Source of the DNA: Actinomadura sp. J1-007
GTDB taxonomy: Bacteria; Actinomycetota; Actinomycetes; Streptosporangiales; Streptosporangiaceae
Length of the DNA: 64,000 nucleotides
Direction: 5' to 3'
Assembly (NCBI RefSeq): GCF_009793335.1
Contig: NZ_WING01000001.1
Location: 1,922,001-1,986,000, forward strand
The notes under the pieces: generated by a model
Told to the model about the DNA's origin: nothing
Seen by the model: only the letters and a program-made list of their open reading frames with translations
The model's database searches: none
In this document: piece by piece, positions 27,807-36,870 of the stretch
How positions within the stretch are numbered: the stretch's first letter is position 1
Layout: each line of letters starts with the position of its first letter
Translations under genes and position numbers: made by a program

Positions 27807-28214
27807 ATGAGCGGCTTCAAGAAGTTCCTGTTCCGCGGCAATCTCGTGGAACTGGCCGTCGCGGTCGTCATCGGGGCCGCGTTCAGCTCCCTCGTCACCG
27901 CCTTCGTGAACTCGTTCATCGGTCCTCTCATCGCCCTGGTCGGCGGCGAGCCCGACTTCAGCAACCTCGCCTTCACGATCCACGGAACGAAGTTCCCGTA
28001 CGGCGTCTTCATCACAGCGGCGTTCGCGTTCCTGATCGTCGCCGCGGTGCTCTACTTCCTGGTCGTCCTGCCGACCGGAAAGCTCCTGGAACGCCTCTCA
28101 CGCGCCGAGGAGGCCACCGAACGCCAATGCCCCCAGTGCCTAAGCGACGTACCGACCAAGGCGCTCCGCTGCAAGTTCTGCACCTCCGACCTAACCCCCG
28201 CCCACCACCCCTAA
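27807..28214 (+). CDS. mscL: large-conductance mechanosensitive channel MscL with C-terminal zinc ribbon
   Basis: 135 residues. TM1 contains the MscL signature KKFLFRGNLVELAVAVVIGAAFSSLV; a short periplasmic loop (HGTKFPYGVF) and TM2 (AAFAFLIVAAVLYFLVV) follow. The channel opens under membrane tension to release solutes during osmotic downshock. After the usual cytoplasmic helix the protein adds CPQC...CKFC (~108-130), a four-Cys zinc ribbon absent from enteric MscL but seen in actinobacterial members. Position after the SAF protein is the standard core order. Confidence 0.93.
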   Translation: MSGFKKFLFRGNLVELAVAVVIGAAFSSLVTAFVNSFIGPLIALVGGEPDFSNLAFTIHGTKFPYGVFITAAFAFLIVAAVLYFLVVLPTGKLLERLSRAEEATERQCPQCLSDVPTKALRCKFCTSDLTPAHHP

Positions 28215-28498
28215 CCCACGCCGATGGCACGGAGGGGCCGCTGTCCCCTGAACGCCGGCCCCAGGGCAGAGCAGGCGGTTTCGGGAGTACGGATTTCAGC
28301 CCGCACCCCCATCCCCAGACCCCCAGATACGGCAGCCGGACTCCCCACACGCCAACCGCCCGGCCCCCGGTGGACGCACCCGAACACGACCGTCCCCACA
28401 TGACGGTCCACACAAAACGCCAAAGCCGAACACCCCAGATCACCGCGACCAGGCAAGGAGCACGGAAAGACAAATTATTAGCGGATCCGCACCAAAGA

Positions 28499-28515
28499 CT
28501 GACATGGTCTGTCAG
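28499..28515. promoter_or_regulatory. CTGACA-N5-TGTCAG operator before the SDR gene
   Basis: A perfect 6-bp dyad (CTGACA TGGTC TGTCAG) lies 24 bp before the chosen start. Size and spacing fit a TetR-type operator, and CTGACA could double as a -35 box. No regulator gene is adjacent. The rest of the 28215-28538 gap shows nothing coding. Confidence 0.45.
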
Positions 28516-28538
28516 GTATCCCGTCCATGCTCGTCTTC

Positions 28539-29453
28539 ATGACTGAATCACTGAACGGGAAGATCGCGCTGGTCGCCGGGGCCACGCGGGGCGCGGGGCG
28601 CGGCATCGCGACGGAGTTGGGAGCGGCGGGGGCGACGGTCTACGTGACCGGACGCAGCACGCAGGGACGGCGTTCGGAGATGGACCGGTCGGAGACCATC
28701 GAGGAGACCGCCGAACTGGTCACCGCCGCCGGCGGCACGGGGATCCCCGTCCAGGTGGACCACCTGAACCCCGACCAGGTACGAGCGCTGGTGGAACGCA
28801 TCGACGCCGAGCATGGCCGCCTCGACGTGCTGGTCAACAACATCTGGGGCGGCGAACTGATATTCAGCTGGGACGCCAAACTCTGGGAGCACGACCTGGA
28901 CAAGGGACTGCGCGTCCTGCGGCTGGCCGTCGACACCCACATCATCACCAGCCACCACGCGCTGCCGCTGCTCCTCAAGAACCCCGGCGGCCTGGTGGTC
29001 GAGATGACCGACGGCACCGCGCGGTACAACGCCGACAACTACCGGATCTCCTTCTTCTACGACCTGGCCAAGGCGTCGGTGAACAGGATGGCGTTCGCCC
29101 AGGCCAAGGAGTTGGGCCCCCTCGGCGCGACAGCGGTGTCGCTGACACCGGGCTGGATGCGCTCGGAGATCATGCTGGAGGTCTTCGGCGTGACCGAACA
29201 GAACTGGCGCGACGCTCTGGAGAAGGAGCCGCACTTCGCCATCTCAGAAAGTCCCCGCTTCGTGGGCCGGGCGGTGGCAGCACTCGCTGGCGACCCGCAG
29301 GTGGCGCGCTGGAACGGCGAATCCGTTTCCAGCGGCCAACTGGCCCAGGAGTACGGCTTCACCGACCTGGACGGCAGCCAACCCGACGCCTGGCGCTACA
29401 TCGTGGAAGTACAGGACGCCGGAAAGCCCGCCGACGCCACCGGCTACCGCTGA
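28539..29453 (+). CDS. short-chain dehydrogenase/reductase
   Basis: 304 residues from the ATG at 28539 (another in-frame ATG lies four codons upstream). Classical SDR features: cofactor loop GATRGAGRG (~14-22), VYVTGRST with Arg suggesting NADPH, NNIWGG in place of NNAG, and the active site YDLAKASVNR (~174, Y-x-x-x-K). The C-terminal ~100 residues are longer than in minimal SDRs. Substrate unknown. Single gene with its own operator-like dyad. Confidence 0.9.
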   Translation: MTESLNGKIALVAGATRGAGRGIATELGAAGATVYVTGRSTQGRRSEMDRSETIEETAELVTAAGGTGIPVQVDHLNPDQVRALVERIDAEHGRLDVLVNNIWGGELIFSWDAKLWEHDLDKGLRVLRLAVDTHIITSHHALPLLLKNPGGLVVEMTDGTARYNADNYRISFFYDLAKASVNRMAFAQAKELGPLGATAVSLTPGWMRSEIMLEVFGVTEQNWRDALEKEPHFAISESPRFVGRAVAALAGDPQVARWNGESVSSGQLAQEYGFTDLDGSQPDAWRYIVEVQDAGKPADATGYR

Positions 29454-29689
29454 CACCACCCCAACCGCCCCCCCGTGGCGACCTGCGCCACACCGCAAGC
29501 ACCACCGCCCAGCCACCCGCCCGAGCCCATCGGCCCAACGTCCAATCGCCCGAGCGTTACGCCCGGCCGTTGCCACACGGCGGCAGCACCAACGGATGTC
29601 GCGGCGTGGTCTCCGCCCGCTGCGCTCCGTACGCCCCACACTCCGAACGTTGCGCCTCTGTCAGGCGTTGTGGCGTCGGAGGCATTAAG

Positions 29690-30090
29690 GGCTCGTAGGC
29701 GTCGCGGGCCCCAAGCGTCGCGGGCTCGCAAGCGTCGTGGGCTCGTAGGCGTCGCGCCTGCTGAACGGTGCGCGACGTCGCGGACTCGCAAGCGTTGCGC
29801 GCCCCAAGCGATGCGCACCCCAAGTGTTGCGGGCTCGTAGGTTTCGCATCTGCTGAACGGCGCGCGACGTCGCGGCCCCAAGGTTCGCGGGCTCATAGCC
29901 GTCGCGGGCTCGTAGGCATCGCACCTGCTGAACGGTGCGCGACGTCGCGGACCCGCAAGCGTTGCGCGCCCCAAGCCTTGCGGGCTCGTAACCGTCGCGC
30001 TGCTGAACGGGGCGCGACGTCGCGGCCCCGCAGGCGCTGCGCCCCCCAAGCGTTGCGGGCTCGTGGGCGTCGCGCCTGCTGGACGGGGCG
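29690..30090. repeat. 75-92-bp tandem repeat, about five copies
   Basis: CTGCTGAACGG (or CTGCTGGACGG) recurs at about 29758, 29850, 29925, 30000 and 30075. Each is surrounded by the same words GCGACGTCGCGG, GCGTTGCGCGCCCC and GCGGGCTCGTAGGC. Minus-strand translation yields a repeating pattern (YEPATLGARNACG...ATSRTVQQ), but no ribosome site or signal supports translation. Confidence 0.8.
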
Positions 30091-31044
30091 CGCGGGGACT
30101 GGGAGCCACCGATAAGCAGTTCGGCGGAGCGCACCGGGACGTAGCGCTACGGACGAGCAAGTCTGAGGTCGCGTGCCGTGGAACTCGTTTCGCAGGGACG
30201 ACAGCTCAGGCGTCACGCCCCGGTGTGTTGCGCCGTGGACGCGGCAGCGCGTCAGCCTTTGCACCTTCAAGTGTGGGCGCCACCAACGTGCATGCCGGGT
30301 GCAGAAATCGAGAGGCAGTGCCACAGTGCGGCAGTCCGGCGTCACGTACCGACGGCGTAGCGCCCCAGATCGTTCAGCGCGCTGGACCGTTCACCCTCAA
30401 CCTCAGCGCCCACAATGTGCAGCGCAAGCATCGTGGCGCCACGGAAATGGCAGGGCGGCCGTCACGTTACGAGGCGTTGCGCTGTGGGCCGGACGGCGCG
30501 CTGGAACGTATGCCTCGACCTGACCGGCAGCGACGAGCAGCGCGGCGCAGATATCGAGGCGTGCGTTACGGGTGTGCGTTACGGGCTAGTGCTGCGGCGT
30601 CAGTGGCTGGGGTGTTGCGTCACGAGGGGGCAGCGCGGCAGACCGTGCGCACCAGGCTTGGGGCCGCCGACGTGCAGATTGGTGTGGGCCTCAGGCGGTG
30701 CGGTACCGAAGTTGCCGTTCGGAGGCCGCGCACCGGACGTTGCGCTGCGGTGTTGCAGGCGAACGTCGTGCTGCTGGCGTTGCAGGCGAACGTTGTGCTG
30801 CTGGTGTTGCAAGCGCGGTTGTTGGCTGGGACGGTGCGACGCCTGGGAGCTGTGGTGGGGCGCGTTGGCTGGCGGGGGCGTGCGGTGGCGGGAATGCGGT
30901 GCGGGGGGGTGGGGTGGGAAGGGGTGTGGCGGTGTTGGGGTGGTCTTGGGAGGGCGGACGGGGGCGAGTCGCGTCTTGGGACGGGAACGCCGAAGGTGGG
31001 GAGGACGAGCGCGGCGGGACGTTGTGTCGCGTTGTTCGGGGCGG
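30091..31044. other. gene-poor, repeat-like DNA between the 75-bp array and the carboxypeptidase gene
   Basis: The stretch carries degenerate words such as CACCAACGTGCA, CCACAATGTGCA and GCCGACGTGCAGATT. From 30730 a short GTTGCAGGCGAACGT duplication appears. Reading frames are long only because of composition. I see no recognisable gene, tRNA or mobile element. Confidence 0.4.
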
Positions 31045-32076
31045 TTATTGGTCGCCTTCCGTTCCGTACTCCCAGTGCCAGGGTTCGAAGGGGTTGCTGT
31101 AGGCCCATGCCGGGTGGATCCAGCCCCACTTCTTGGCGTTGGCCTCCATCCAGTTGAACTGGATCGATCCAGAACTCTGCACGCCTCCGCACAGGTCGAC
31201 GGCCTGGCCCTTGCCGTGGTTGCTGGTTCCCGGCACGGCCGCGAATCCGGGGCGCTGCGCGTACACGCGATGCTGTTCCGAGAGGCTGCGGTAGGAGTCC
31301 GTCACGCACATGTCCCTGCCGAACCGGCGCTTGTAGCCGGCGTTGAGCTTGTAGAACGCCAGGGCCGCGTCCGCCCGGAGCTGCCTGCCCTTCTGCGGCA
31401 GCGGGCACAGGTACTTGGACGGGATCAGTCCGTTGGGGAACTTGCGGGCGTCCGCCGCGAGCCGCTTGTCGCAGCTCATCTCCAGCCGCTTCTCCTTCGG
31501 CAGCTTGCTGAGCATCGCGGTGAGCTGCTTGGTGAGCTGCGCGGACTTGGACTTCAGTTCCTCGATCTCCTGCTGTACGCGCGTCTGCTCGATCGCGTTG
31601 CGCGATTGCAGGTCCTGGGCCGTCGAGGCCAGCGACTGCTTGCGCTTTTGCAGGTCGTCGGCCCGGTCGACGAGCGCCTGCTGCGACCGCGCGACCAGCG
31701 AGACGTCCGCCGTCGACCGCAACGCGGCGTCCGGGGATCCGCCTCCGAAGATCGCCATCGAACCGGCGGCGCCGGGCTGCTGGTACGTCACGTTCGCCAG
31801 CCTCGCCAGGGGCTCCCGGATCCGGTTCAGCTCGGCCTCGGCGGCGGCAAGACCCTTGAGGGTGCCCTGGAGCTGCTTCTGCGACGCGGCCAGCGCCTTC
31901 TTGCGACCCTCCATCTGCGACGTGGCCTTCTCCAGCGCCGTGCGGGCCTTGGACGCCTCACGCCGCAGCGACTCGACCGAGTCGCCGTCGGGCTCCGCGG
32001 CCCTTCCCTGCGCATGCGGTACGAACGCCATCACCAGGAAGACCGCCGTCAGCGCCGCTGACCGGGGGTTCGGCAC
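31045..32076 (-). CDS. secreted coiled-coil D-alanyl-D-alanine carboxypeptidase (VanY/M15B)
   Basis: 343 residues. I chose the GTG at 32076 because AGGAGG lies nine bases upstream. Residues 1-25 are a signal peptide. ~30-195 form a long coiled coil (heptads from SLRREASKARTALEK to LTKQLTAMLSKLP) like those of NlpC/FtsX-linked hydrolases. The C-terminal M15B domain has the Zn site S-N-H287-G-K-G...D294 and E331-P-W-H334. It would trim the terminal D-Ala of cell-wall peptides. Cys pairs (202/224, 257/296) suggest disulphides. Confidence 0.88.
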   Translation of the reverse strand: MPNPRSAALTAVFLVMAFVPHAQGRAAEPDGDSVESLRREASKARTALEKATSQMEGRKKALAASQKQLQGTLKGLAAAEAELNRIREPLARLANVTYQQPGAAGSMAIFGGGSPDAALRSTADVSLVARSQQALVDRADDLQKRKQSLASTAQDLQSRNAIEQTRVQQEIEELKSKSAQLTKQLTAMLSKLPKEKRLEMSCDKRLAADARKFPNGLIPSKYLCPLPQKGRQLRADAALAFYKLNAGYKRRFGRDMCVTDSYRSLSEQHRVYAQRPGFAAVPGTSNHGKGQAVDLCGGVQSSGSIQFNWMEANAKKWGWIHPAWAYSNPFEPWHWEYGTEGDQ

Positions 32077-32159
32077 GGTGATTTTCCTCCTGATGCCCAA
32101 ATACGGAACAGCGCCAGAACGCTACTACAGGTCCACCGTTGACCTCTGCGTAACCGCGG

Positions 32160-32594
32160 TCACCGGGTCCAGTAACCGTGTCCATGACACCATCTGCGCA
32201 GGAAGGGGATGTCCCCCCACCCCGGCGGGCACGGCTGCCGCGCCCGTTCGGGAGGTCTCTTCGGCGTCTTGCGCACCGGCGCCTTCCGGGTCGTTCGCGC
32301 AGGGGGAGGAGGTGGCGGCGGAGGCTTCGCGCTCGGCGTCTCCCGCGGCGGAACGTACTCCCCGTACGTCGGATTGCTCTCCGGCGTGACCGGTACGGCG
32401 CGTTCGGCGATGGTCCCCTGCGGCTTGGGCTTCTCGTCCGGCGACGAGTCCCGCAGCCCCAGCGCCACCAGCCCGAGCAGGATCACGGGCACCAGTCCGG
32501 CCCCGACCACCCGCGCGATCTTCAGCCACCTCGGGGCGCGCTGCCTCGGGGCGCGCTGCACTTCCTCAGCCTGCCCCCGATGCCGACCAGTCAC
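32160..32594 (-). CDS. single-pass membrane protein with Pro-rich tail, unknown function
   Basis: 144 residues. A basic N-terminus (RGQAEEVQRAPRQRAPRW) precedes one membrane helix at ~25-47 (IARVVGAGLVPVILLGLVALGL). A polar Pro-rich segment with eight consecutive prolines follows, then a Lys/Arg-rich part and a compact Cys/Trp end (CPPGWGDIPFLRRWC). Topology predicts a cytoplasmic basic N-terminus and an external tail, perhaps with one disulphide. It precedes the carboxypeptidase on the same strand by about 80 bp. Confidence 0.55.
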   Translation of the reverse strand: MTGRHRGQAEEVQRAPRQRAPRWLKIARVVGAGLVPVILLGLVALGLRDSSPDEKPKPQGTIAERAVPVTPESNPTYGEYVPPRETPSAKPPPPPPPPARTTRKAPVRKTPKRPPERARQPCPPGWGDIPFLRRWCHGHGYWTR

Positions 32595-32728
32595 AGGGAC
32601 GAAGCGTACCGACCCCCGCCCCAGCAGGCATAGAGGTCATATCCACCCCCATAAGTGCGAGCGGCACTCGTCCCGTTCCCCTACCCTGGAGGGGCCGTCC
32701 GCTACGCTCTTCCGGCGAGCGACGACAA

Positions 32729-32801
32729 GCCTCCGTAGCTCAGGGGATAGAGCACCGCTCTCCTAAAGCGGGTGCCGCAGGTTCGAATCCTGCCGGAGGC
32801 G
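32729..32801 (+). tRNA. tRNA-Arg (anticodon CCT)
   Basis: Cloverleaf with acceptor GCCTCCG/CGGAGGC, D-arm GCTCAGGGGATAGAGC, anticodon loop CTCCTAA (anticodon CCT, reads AGG) and T-loop GGTTCGAATCC. An encoded CCA follows at 32802-32804. Confidence 0.95.
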
Positions 32802-33222
32802 CCATCTGTTCAAGCCTGTGACCAGCGGGAACGTCTCGGACGCGGTCGGGGTGTCGCTGTCTCCATGCAAGATCAACGAGGTTGATGGGCGCATGATGGT
32901 CGGCCCGTCGGTCCGTCGGCGCGGAGCATGCTCGGTGTGGGCCGCCCATGCATGCTGAGCGCGGCGAGTTGGGCGTGCGCCAAGGTGAGTGCTGAGCGCA
33001 CCAGAGGGTGCATGCGGAGTGCGCGCTAGGCGGCTCTCGCTGACAGGAATACGTCGCCTCTTCAGAGCCGTTCAGCAGGCCACGCACGGGTCGAGCCAGG
33101 GAGGCTGGCAGGGCGGGGCGGGCCGTTGGAGAGAGCGCGGGGAGACGTACGGCGCCGGGACTTGTTTGGACGCCTCGGGCGTGGGGGCTCCAAGCACGAT
33201 TCCCGCCCTGTGAGCCCGTCCG

Positions 33223-33279
33223 CTCGGGCGTCGGTTCGACGGCCGAGGCCCTTGCTCGGGCGTCGAACCGACGGCCGAG
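33223..33279. repeat. two 25-nt quasi-palindromic copies with inverted core
   Basis: CTCGGGCGTCGGTTCGACGGCCGAG (33223-33247) and a second copy at 33255-33279 differ only in the central GGTT/AACC, which is inverted. They are therefore both direct and inverted repeats and can form a long hairpin. The surrounding 32805-33421 gap has no credible gene. Confidence 0.65.
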
Positions 33280-33421
33280 GAAGGGCCTCGGGAGGCGGGA
33301 TAGGGCTCGTGGCGGCGTGGGTGCGGCAGGCGGTAGGGCTTGACGTTCGGGCGGCGGCATGGGCGAGCTGGCGGGAGTGTTCGCGGACGAGATCTAGCGC
33401 GTATTGCTGGACGCGCTGGGA

Positions 33422-34123
33422 TCAGTCGTCGTTCAGTTCCTTTCTGAGTGATGCGGCGAACTGGCTGACCGTCGTCGCCTTGGTCCAGGCGGGGCCGAAG
33501 TCTTGCAGGTCTTCGCGTCCGCCGACCAGGTGCCGTGGCGAGGAGGCACCGGTGTTCTCCTCGAAGACCAGGCTTTGCGGGTGGCCGGCGCTCAGGAGTC
33601 GGGAGCCGCTGGGGTGTCCGTCGTTGACGCCTTGGGTTTTGGGATCGTTGGGCATAAGGCGGGCGTCGCCGAAGACCATGACCGGCGTACCGCGCGGGAT
33701 CGCCTTGGCGAAGCGCGCCGACGGGTCGTCCGTGCCGACGCCGCCCCACATCTCCAGGTACACCCGGCCCTGATGGACGTCGCGCGGGTCGGCTCTGATC
33801 GTGTCGGTGACGCGTACCTGCATCACGACCCGGTTGATCGGTTTGGAGTCGATGCTGAAGAAGCGGCGACCGCGGGCGAAACCTTCCACCGTTCCGGCGA
33901 CGACCGCTCCATTGGTTTTCGCGGTTTCGCGGGCCAGTTTGGCGGGGGTGTCGAACCGTACATAGTTGGCCTGGGCGGTGCGCATCACCGACACGTCGAG
34001 GCGGCCGGGTGCGGCTGCTCGCCGGGAGGCGTCGTCTCCGGATGAATTGTCGTGGCCCGCGCATCCCGCAATGGCCAGGGCGGAGCAGGCGAGGGTGAGC
34101 GTAATCCGATTCATCGCGGTCAT
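33422..34123 (-). CDS. secreted lipoprotein of unknown function
   Basis: 233 residues from the ATG at 34123, which overlaps the stop of the preceding metalloprotease gene (ATGA). The signal peptide MNRITLTLACSALAIAGCAG carries a clear lipobox (IAGC). The mature part has a beta-rich central region (VAGTVEGFARGRRFFSIDSKPI, VMQVRVTDTIR, GRVYLEMWGG) and a C-terminal Trp/Asp-rich end. I recognise no family. Tight coupling to a secreted metalloprotease suggests joint extracellular action. Confidence 0.7.
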   Translation of the reverse strand: MTAMNRITLTLACSALAIAGCAGHDNSSGDDASRRAAAPGRLDVSVMRTAQANYVRFDTPAKLARETAKTNGAVVAGTVEGFARGRRFFSIDSKPINRVVMQVRVTDTIRADPRDVHQGRVYLEMWGGVGTDDPSARFAKAIPRGTPVMVFGDARLMPNDPKTQGVNDGHPSGSRLLSAGHPQSLVFEENTGASSPRHLVGGREDLQDFGPAWTKATTVSQFAASLRKELNDD

Positions 34124-34788
34124 CCCGTCACCTCGTCGAACCAGGCGTTGATGTGTCCGACGTGATGAGGATTGTAGGTCCGCCATGTCACCGCCCCATT
34201 GTCGTAGACGCCGCTGATCATGCAGTCATCGGTGCCTCCGGGCGGCGATCCCTTCGAATAGTGCGACAGCCCGGCGGTGTGGCCGAGTTCATGGCACGCC
34301 GTGTGGGTGTACTCGTTCTCATCGTTGCTCGCCACCTGGTTGATGGTGGTCTGGCTGAGCACGACGTCCGCACGGTCACATTCTCCCGACGCCCACACAT
34401 CGTGGCACCAGGTCTCTCCCAGAACGTTGGGATCGAGGCCGTGCTCTTCGAACACCACATCGGTACGCCCGTCATCGGCCACGAAGTCGCAGGTGGGGTC
34501 CTTCTTGACGGTGGCCTGCGTCCGTGCGCCCAGCGCGTCCTTGGTGACGGCCTCGGCGTTATCGGCCATGTTCGCCGGGATCCCCCAGTCCCCGGAGGTC
34601 CAGATGCAGTACCAGTGATACTAGCTATCAGGGTGGAGATAGACACCGTTTCGGTCCGGCCCGGCGGGCCATTGGTCGGCGGTCGAACGGCCCTGGCCGC
34701 AAACCTGAGCGGACACCAGCATTAAGGCGGCGGCCAGAAAGGCCACGAGGGCTCGCGGCCTTCGCGTGAACAATCTTGCAGTGCGCAT
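34120..34788 (-). pseudogene. secreted zinc metalloprotease (HExxHxxGxxH) interrupted by an in-frame TAG
   Basis: The ATG at 34788 opens a signal peptide, RRPRALVAFLAAALMLVSAQV, then GPDRNGVYLHPDS, then TAG at 34621-34623. The same frame continues YHWYCIWTSGDWGIP and on to the zinc motif HELGHTAGLSH near 34265-34295 and GHINAWFDEVTG. Total length without the stop would be 222 residues. The motif belongs to matrixin/reprolysin-type secreted peptidases. No frameshift is needed, only loss or readthrough of the amber codon. An ATG at 34569 could restart translation but would lack a signal peptide. Confidence 0.7.
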
Positions 34789-35613
34789 CAGCACCCTCTC
34801 GTGAGTGATCGCGACGAGGGTCAGTGTCGAACCAGAGCCCGCCCGATACAACCGAAGTCCTGCGTTGCCGACCGCGAACGATCAACACCGAAAGTGACGA
34901 CGTGGCATGGAACGGCTGCGCAGACCGGCGACCAACCCCGGGGAGCACGGAGATTAGATTTGTAATTCTTGTCCACGTGTGGTCACCGAGCTTTTATTGA
35001 GGTCATGCCGGTCGCCCGCTCAGGAGGGAGCCTCAATCGCGAGTCTTCAGGGGCGCCGCCGTCGGCTGACGGTCTATCGATTCACCGACGGGATGTCGTT
35101 CAGGATCGCAGGTGCTTTGAGGGCGGAGAGGTGTATCGGCGGGGTGTCGGCGTCGCGGGCATGTTGATCACGTCGGTGAGGGGGTCGAAGGGGGCGGTGC
35201 TACTGGGAACGCGGCGGTCAGGGTGGGAAGGGCCGTTGTGCTGTAGTGGAGCGGCGCGTTGGGTTGTCGCTGGTCTTTCTCGGCCGGGTGTGGGGGCGGG
35301 TGGTTGATGTTTGGGGCATGGACGAGGTTGGCTATTTGGTCCGGGTGGTCTTGGACGGGGCAGGGTTTCGGCATTCTCGCGCTCGTGGGCGTGATGGACG
35401 GCGTGACGATCCGTTTGACCAGCACGCTCGTTGTCGCGCCGCTCGTCGTCACGGGTCCGTGGGGGTGTGGTGGCGGTGAAGGCACCGTAGAACGCTGCCG
35501 GGAACAAGGGAGAATGGGTGTGGCGACAGCCGCTCGCAAGAGAACACCGGCCGCAAGCGCGGTGGCCGCAGCCGTTCGGGCAGCCGCCGCACGTCCACCA
35601 GGAGGCGCCGATG
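34789..35613. other. gap without recognisable genes
   Basis: Between the metalloprotease start and a small membrane-protein gene I find no supported coding region. From about 35150 the plus strand becomes G/T-rich (for example GGGTGTGGGGGCGGGTGG), giving opposite Pro/His-rich frames that look like artefacts. A locally AT-rich spot (34955-35000) might hold the protease promoter. Confidence 0.4.
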
Positions 35614-35751
35614 ATGGGCTTCAGGCTCGTGCCGACACTCGCCGCCGTGTCGTTGGCGGCCGGGCTGGCGACGGGGCACGTCCGCGCGGGAGTCGCTGCG
35701 GCGGCGCTCCTGCTGCTGGTCGACTGGCTGCTCGCACGGGTGCGTAAGTGA
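35614..35751 (+). CDS. small membrane protein (45 aa)
   Basis: MGFRLVPTLAAVSLAAGLAT begins a protein of two short hydrophobic segments (~5-19 and ~24-40) ending in LLARVRK. An AGGAGG at 35600-35605 lies eight bases before this ATG (and five before an adjacent in-frame ATG at 35611). Size, ribosome site and hydrophobic pattern support a real small gene; function unknown. Nothing recognisable follows until 36134. Confidence 0.5.
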   Translation: MGFRLVPTLAAVSLAAGLATGHVRAGVAAAALLLLVDWLLARVRK

Positions 35752-36133
35752 CGGGCGAGGAGCGTTCGCTCGCGGCGGTCCCCGTCGGGAGGCGGTGAGG
35801 GCGTAGCCGTCCGCCTCTCGCGGTACGCGCGTCTGGTCGCGCCGCGGTGCGTTCTGCGTCGCCGTGCGGGCCTCGCGCCGGTCCGCCGGACGGTGGTGGT
35901 GAGTGGCTCTCAGCCTGGATGCGGTCGGCTCTTCGTTGCGTCCGGCGCGGGTGGGCGGTCGAGTTCACCGTCTGGCCATGGCACCGGGACGGCTAGAGGA
36001 TCCTGGGGCGGGCGGGTTGCCGGGCGGCGGTGGTCAACTCGGAACCGGGGGTGCCGGGCGGATGGCGATGCTGGTTCCCGCGTTTCTCGGCGTGCTCGCC
36101 TTTCCAAAGGTAAGTTACTTGGGGAGTACAAAC

Positions 36134-36166
36134 GATCACAACTGGTGATAGTGGCCGGTTGTGATC
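36134..36166. repeat. inverted repeat GATCACAAC...GTTGTGATC
   Basis: Arms GATCACAACTGG and CCGGTTGTGATC (one mismatch in 12) flank a 9-nt spacer, about 140 bp before the STAS gene. It could be an operator or a hairpin in the leader. It lies in otherwise empty DNA (35752-36306). Confidence 0.55.
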
Positions 36167-36306
36167 ACGATCGACCCTTCCGCGTCGTCCAGACCCTGCG
36201 CTGCGGAGGAAGACCGGTGCCTGGTCGGCGTTGTCCCTTCGCGTGCGGTGGGGATCTGCGGGTGCCGGTGGATCTTCCGGTTACCTGAGCAGAGGGACGT
36301 CGCTTC

Positions 36307-36669
36307 ATGGACGGGTTGAGTCTGTCGAGCCACTACGCCGGTGACGCCTTGACCGTCACGGTGGCCGGGGATCTGGACCTGATCGCGGCCCGGCGATTGC
36401 TGAGTTGGGCCGAGGAGTCGCTGGCGCGGTTCGCCACCCCCGACGGGGAGCGCGGGGACGACGGCCGCGACGCCGGAGAACGTTTCAGTCAGCTGGTGGT
36501 CGAGGTCAGTGGCGTGGCCTTCATCGACGCGGCGGGACTTGGCGCGTTGGTGGCGTTGCAGAACCGGGCGGCGCGCCACCAGGTACAGGTGCTGCTGAAG
36601 GCGGCGCCGGCGCCGGTACAGCGACTGCTGGCGCTCACCCGCATGCAGGATCACTTCACCCTGCGCTGA
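36307..36669 (+). CDS. STAS-domain protein lacking the phosphorylatable serine
   Basis: 120 residues. STAS fold: LTVTVAGDLDLIAARRLLSWAEE, LVVEVSGVAFIDAAGLGALVALQNRA. Anti-anti-sigma factors carry D-S-S/T-G at this loop, where the Ser is phosphorylated by an RsbW/SpoIIAB-type kinase. Here the loop is D-A-A-G, so phosphorylation at the canonical site is impossible and the protein may be constitutively active. An acidic insert (~46-60, PDGERGDDGRDAGERF) extends one loop. No kinase or sigma factor is adjacent. Confidence 0.8.
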   Translation: MDGLSLSSHYAGDALTVTVAGDLDLIAARRLLSWAEESLARFATPDGERGDDGRDAGERFSQLVVEVSGVAFIDAAGLGALVALQNRAARHQVQVLLKAAPAPVQRLLALTRMQDHFTLR

Positions 36670-36737
36670 ATGGGTGCGTGCTCGGACGCGGCCGGTACCT
36701 ACCTGCGGCCCTTGTGCCGAGTGGGTGCGATGCCTCG

Positions 36738-36870
36738 CGGTACGTGCAATGTCCGGCGGTACGTGCGGTGCCCCGCGGTACGTGCGGTGCTCGGCGGTAC
36801 GTGCGGTGCCTGGCGGTACGTGCGATGTCCGGCGGTACGTGCCGGACGTAGTCGGTACGTGTCGCACCTG
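36738..36870. repeat. 19-bp tandem repeat, about seven copies
   Basis: The unit CGGTACGTGCGGTGCCCGG repeats six to seven times with 1-3 changes per copy, starting about 70 bp after the STAS stop codon. Looser CGTACGTG-like words continue to about 36970. Unit length 19 keeps all frames open. The 36670-37273 gap shows no gene. Confidence 0.9.

Noticed and set aside
29685..30134. Minus-strand repeat protein with YEPATLGARNACG units
   Set aside because: No ribosome site or signal, repeat units drift at the DNA level with changing length, and frame is lost between copies.
32740..33360. Long minus-strand frame ending in MAPPAGFEPAAPALGERCSIP
   Set aside because: Its end is the antisense translation of tRNA-Arg, a well-known annotation artefact, and the rest shows no ribosome site or family.
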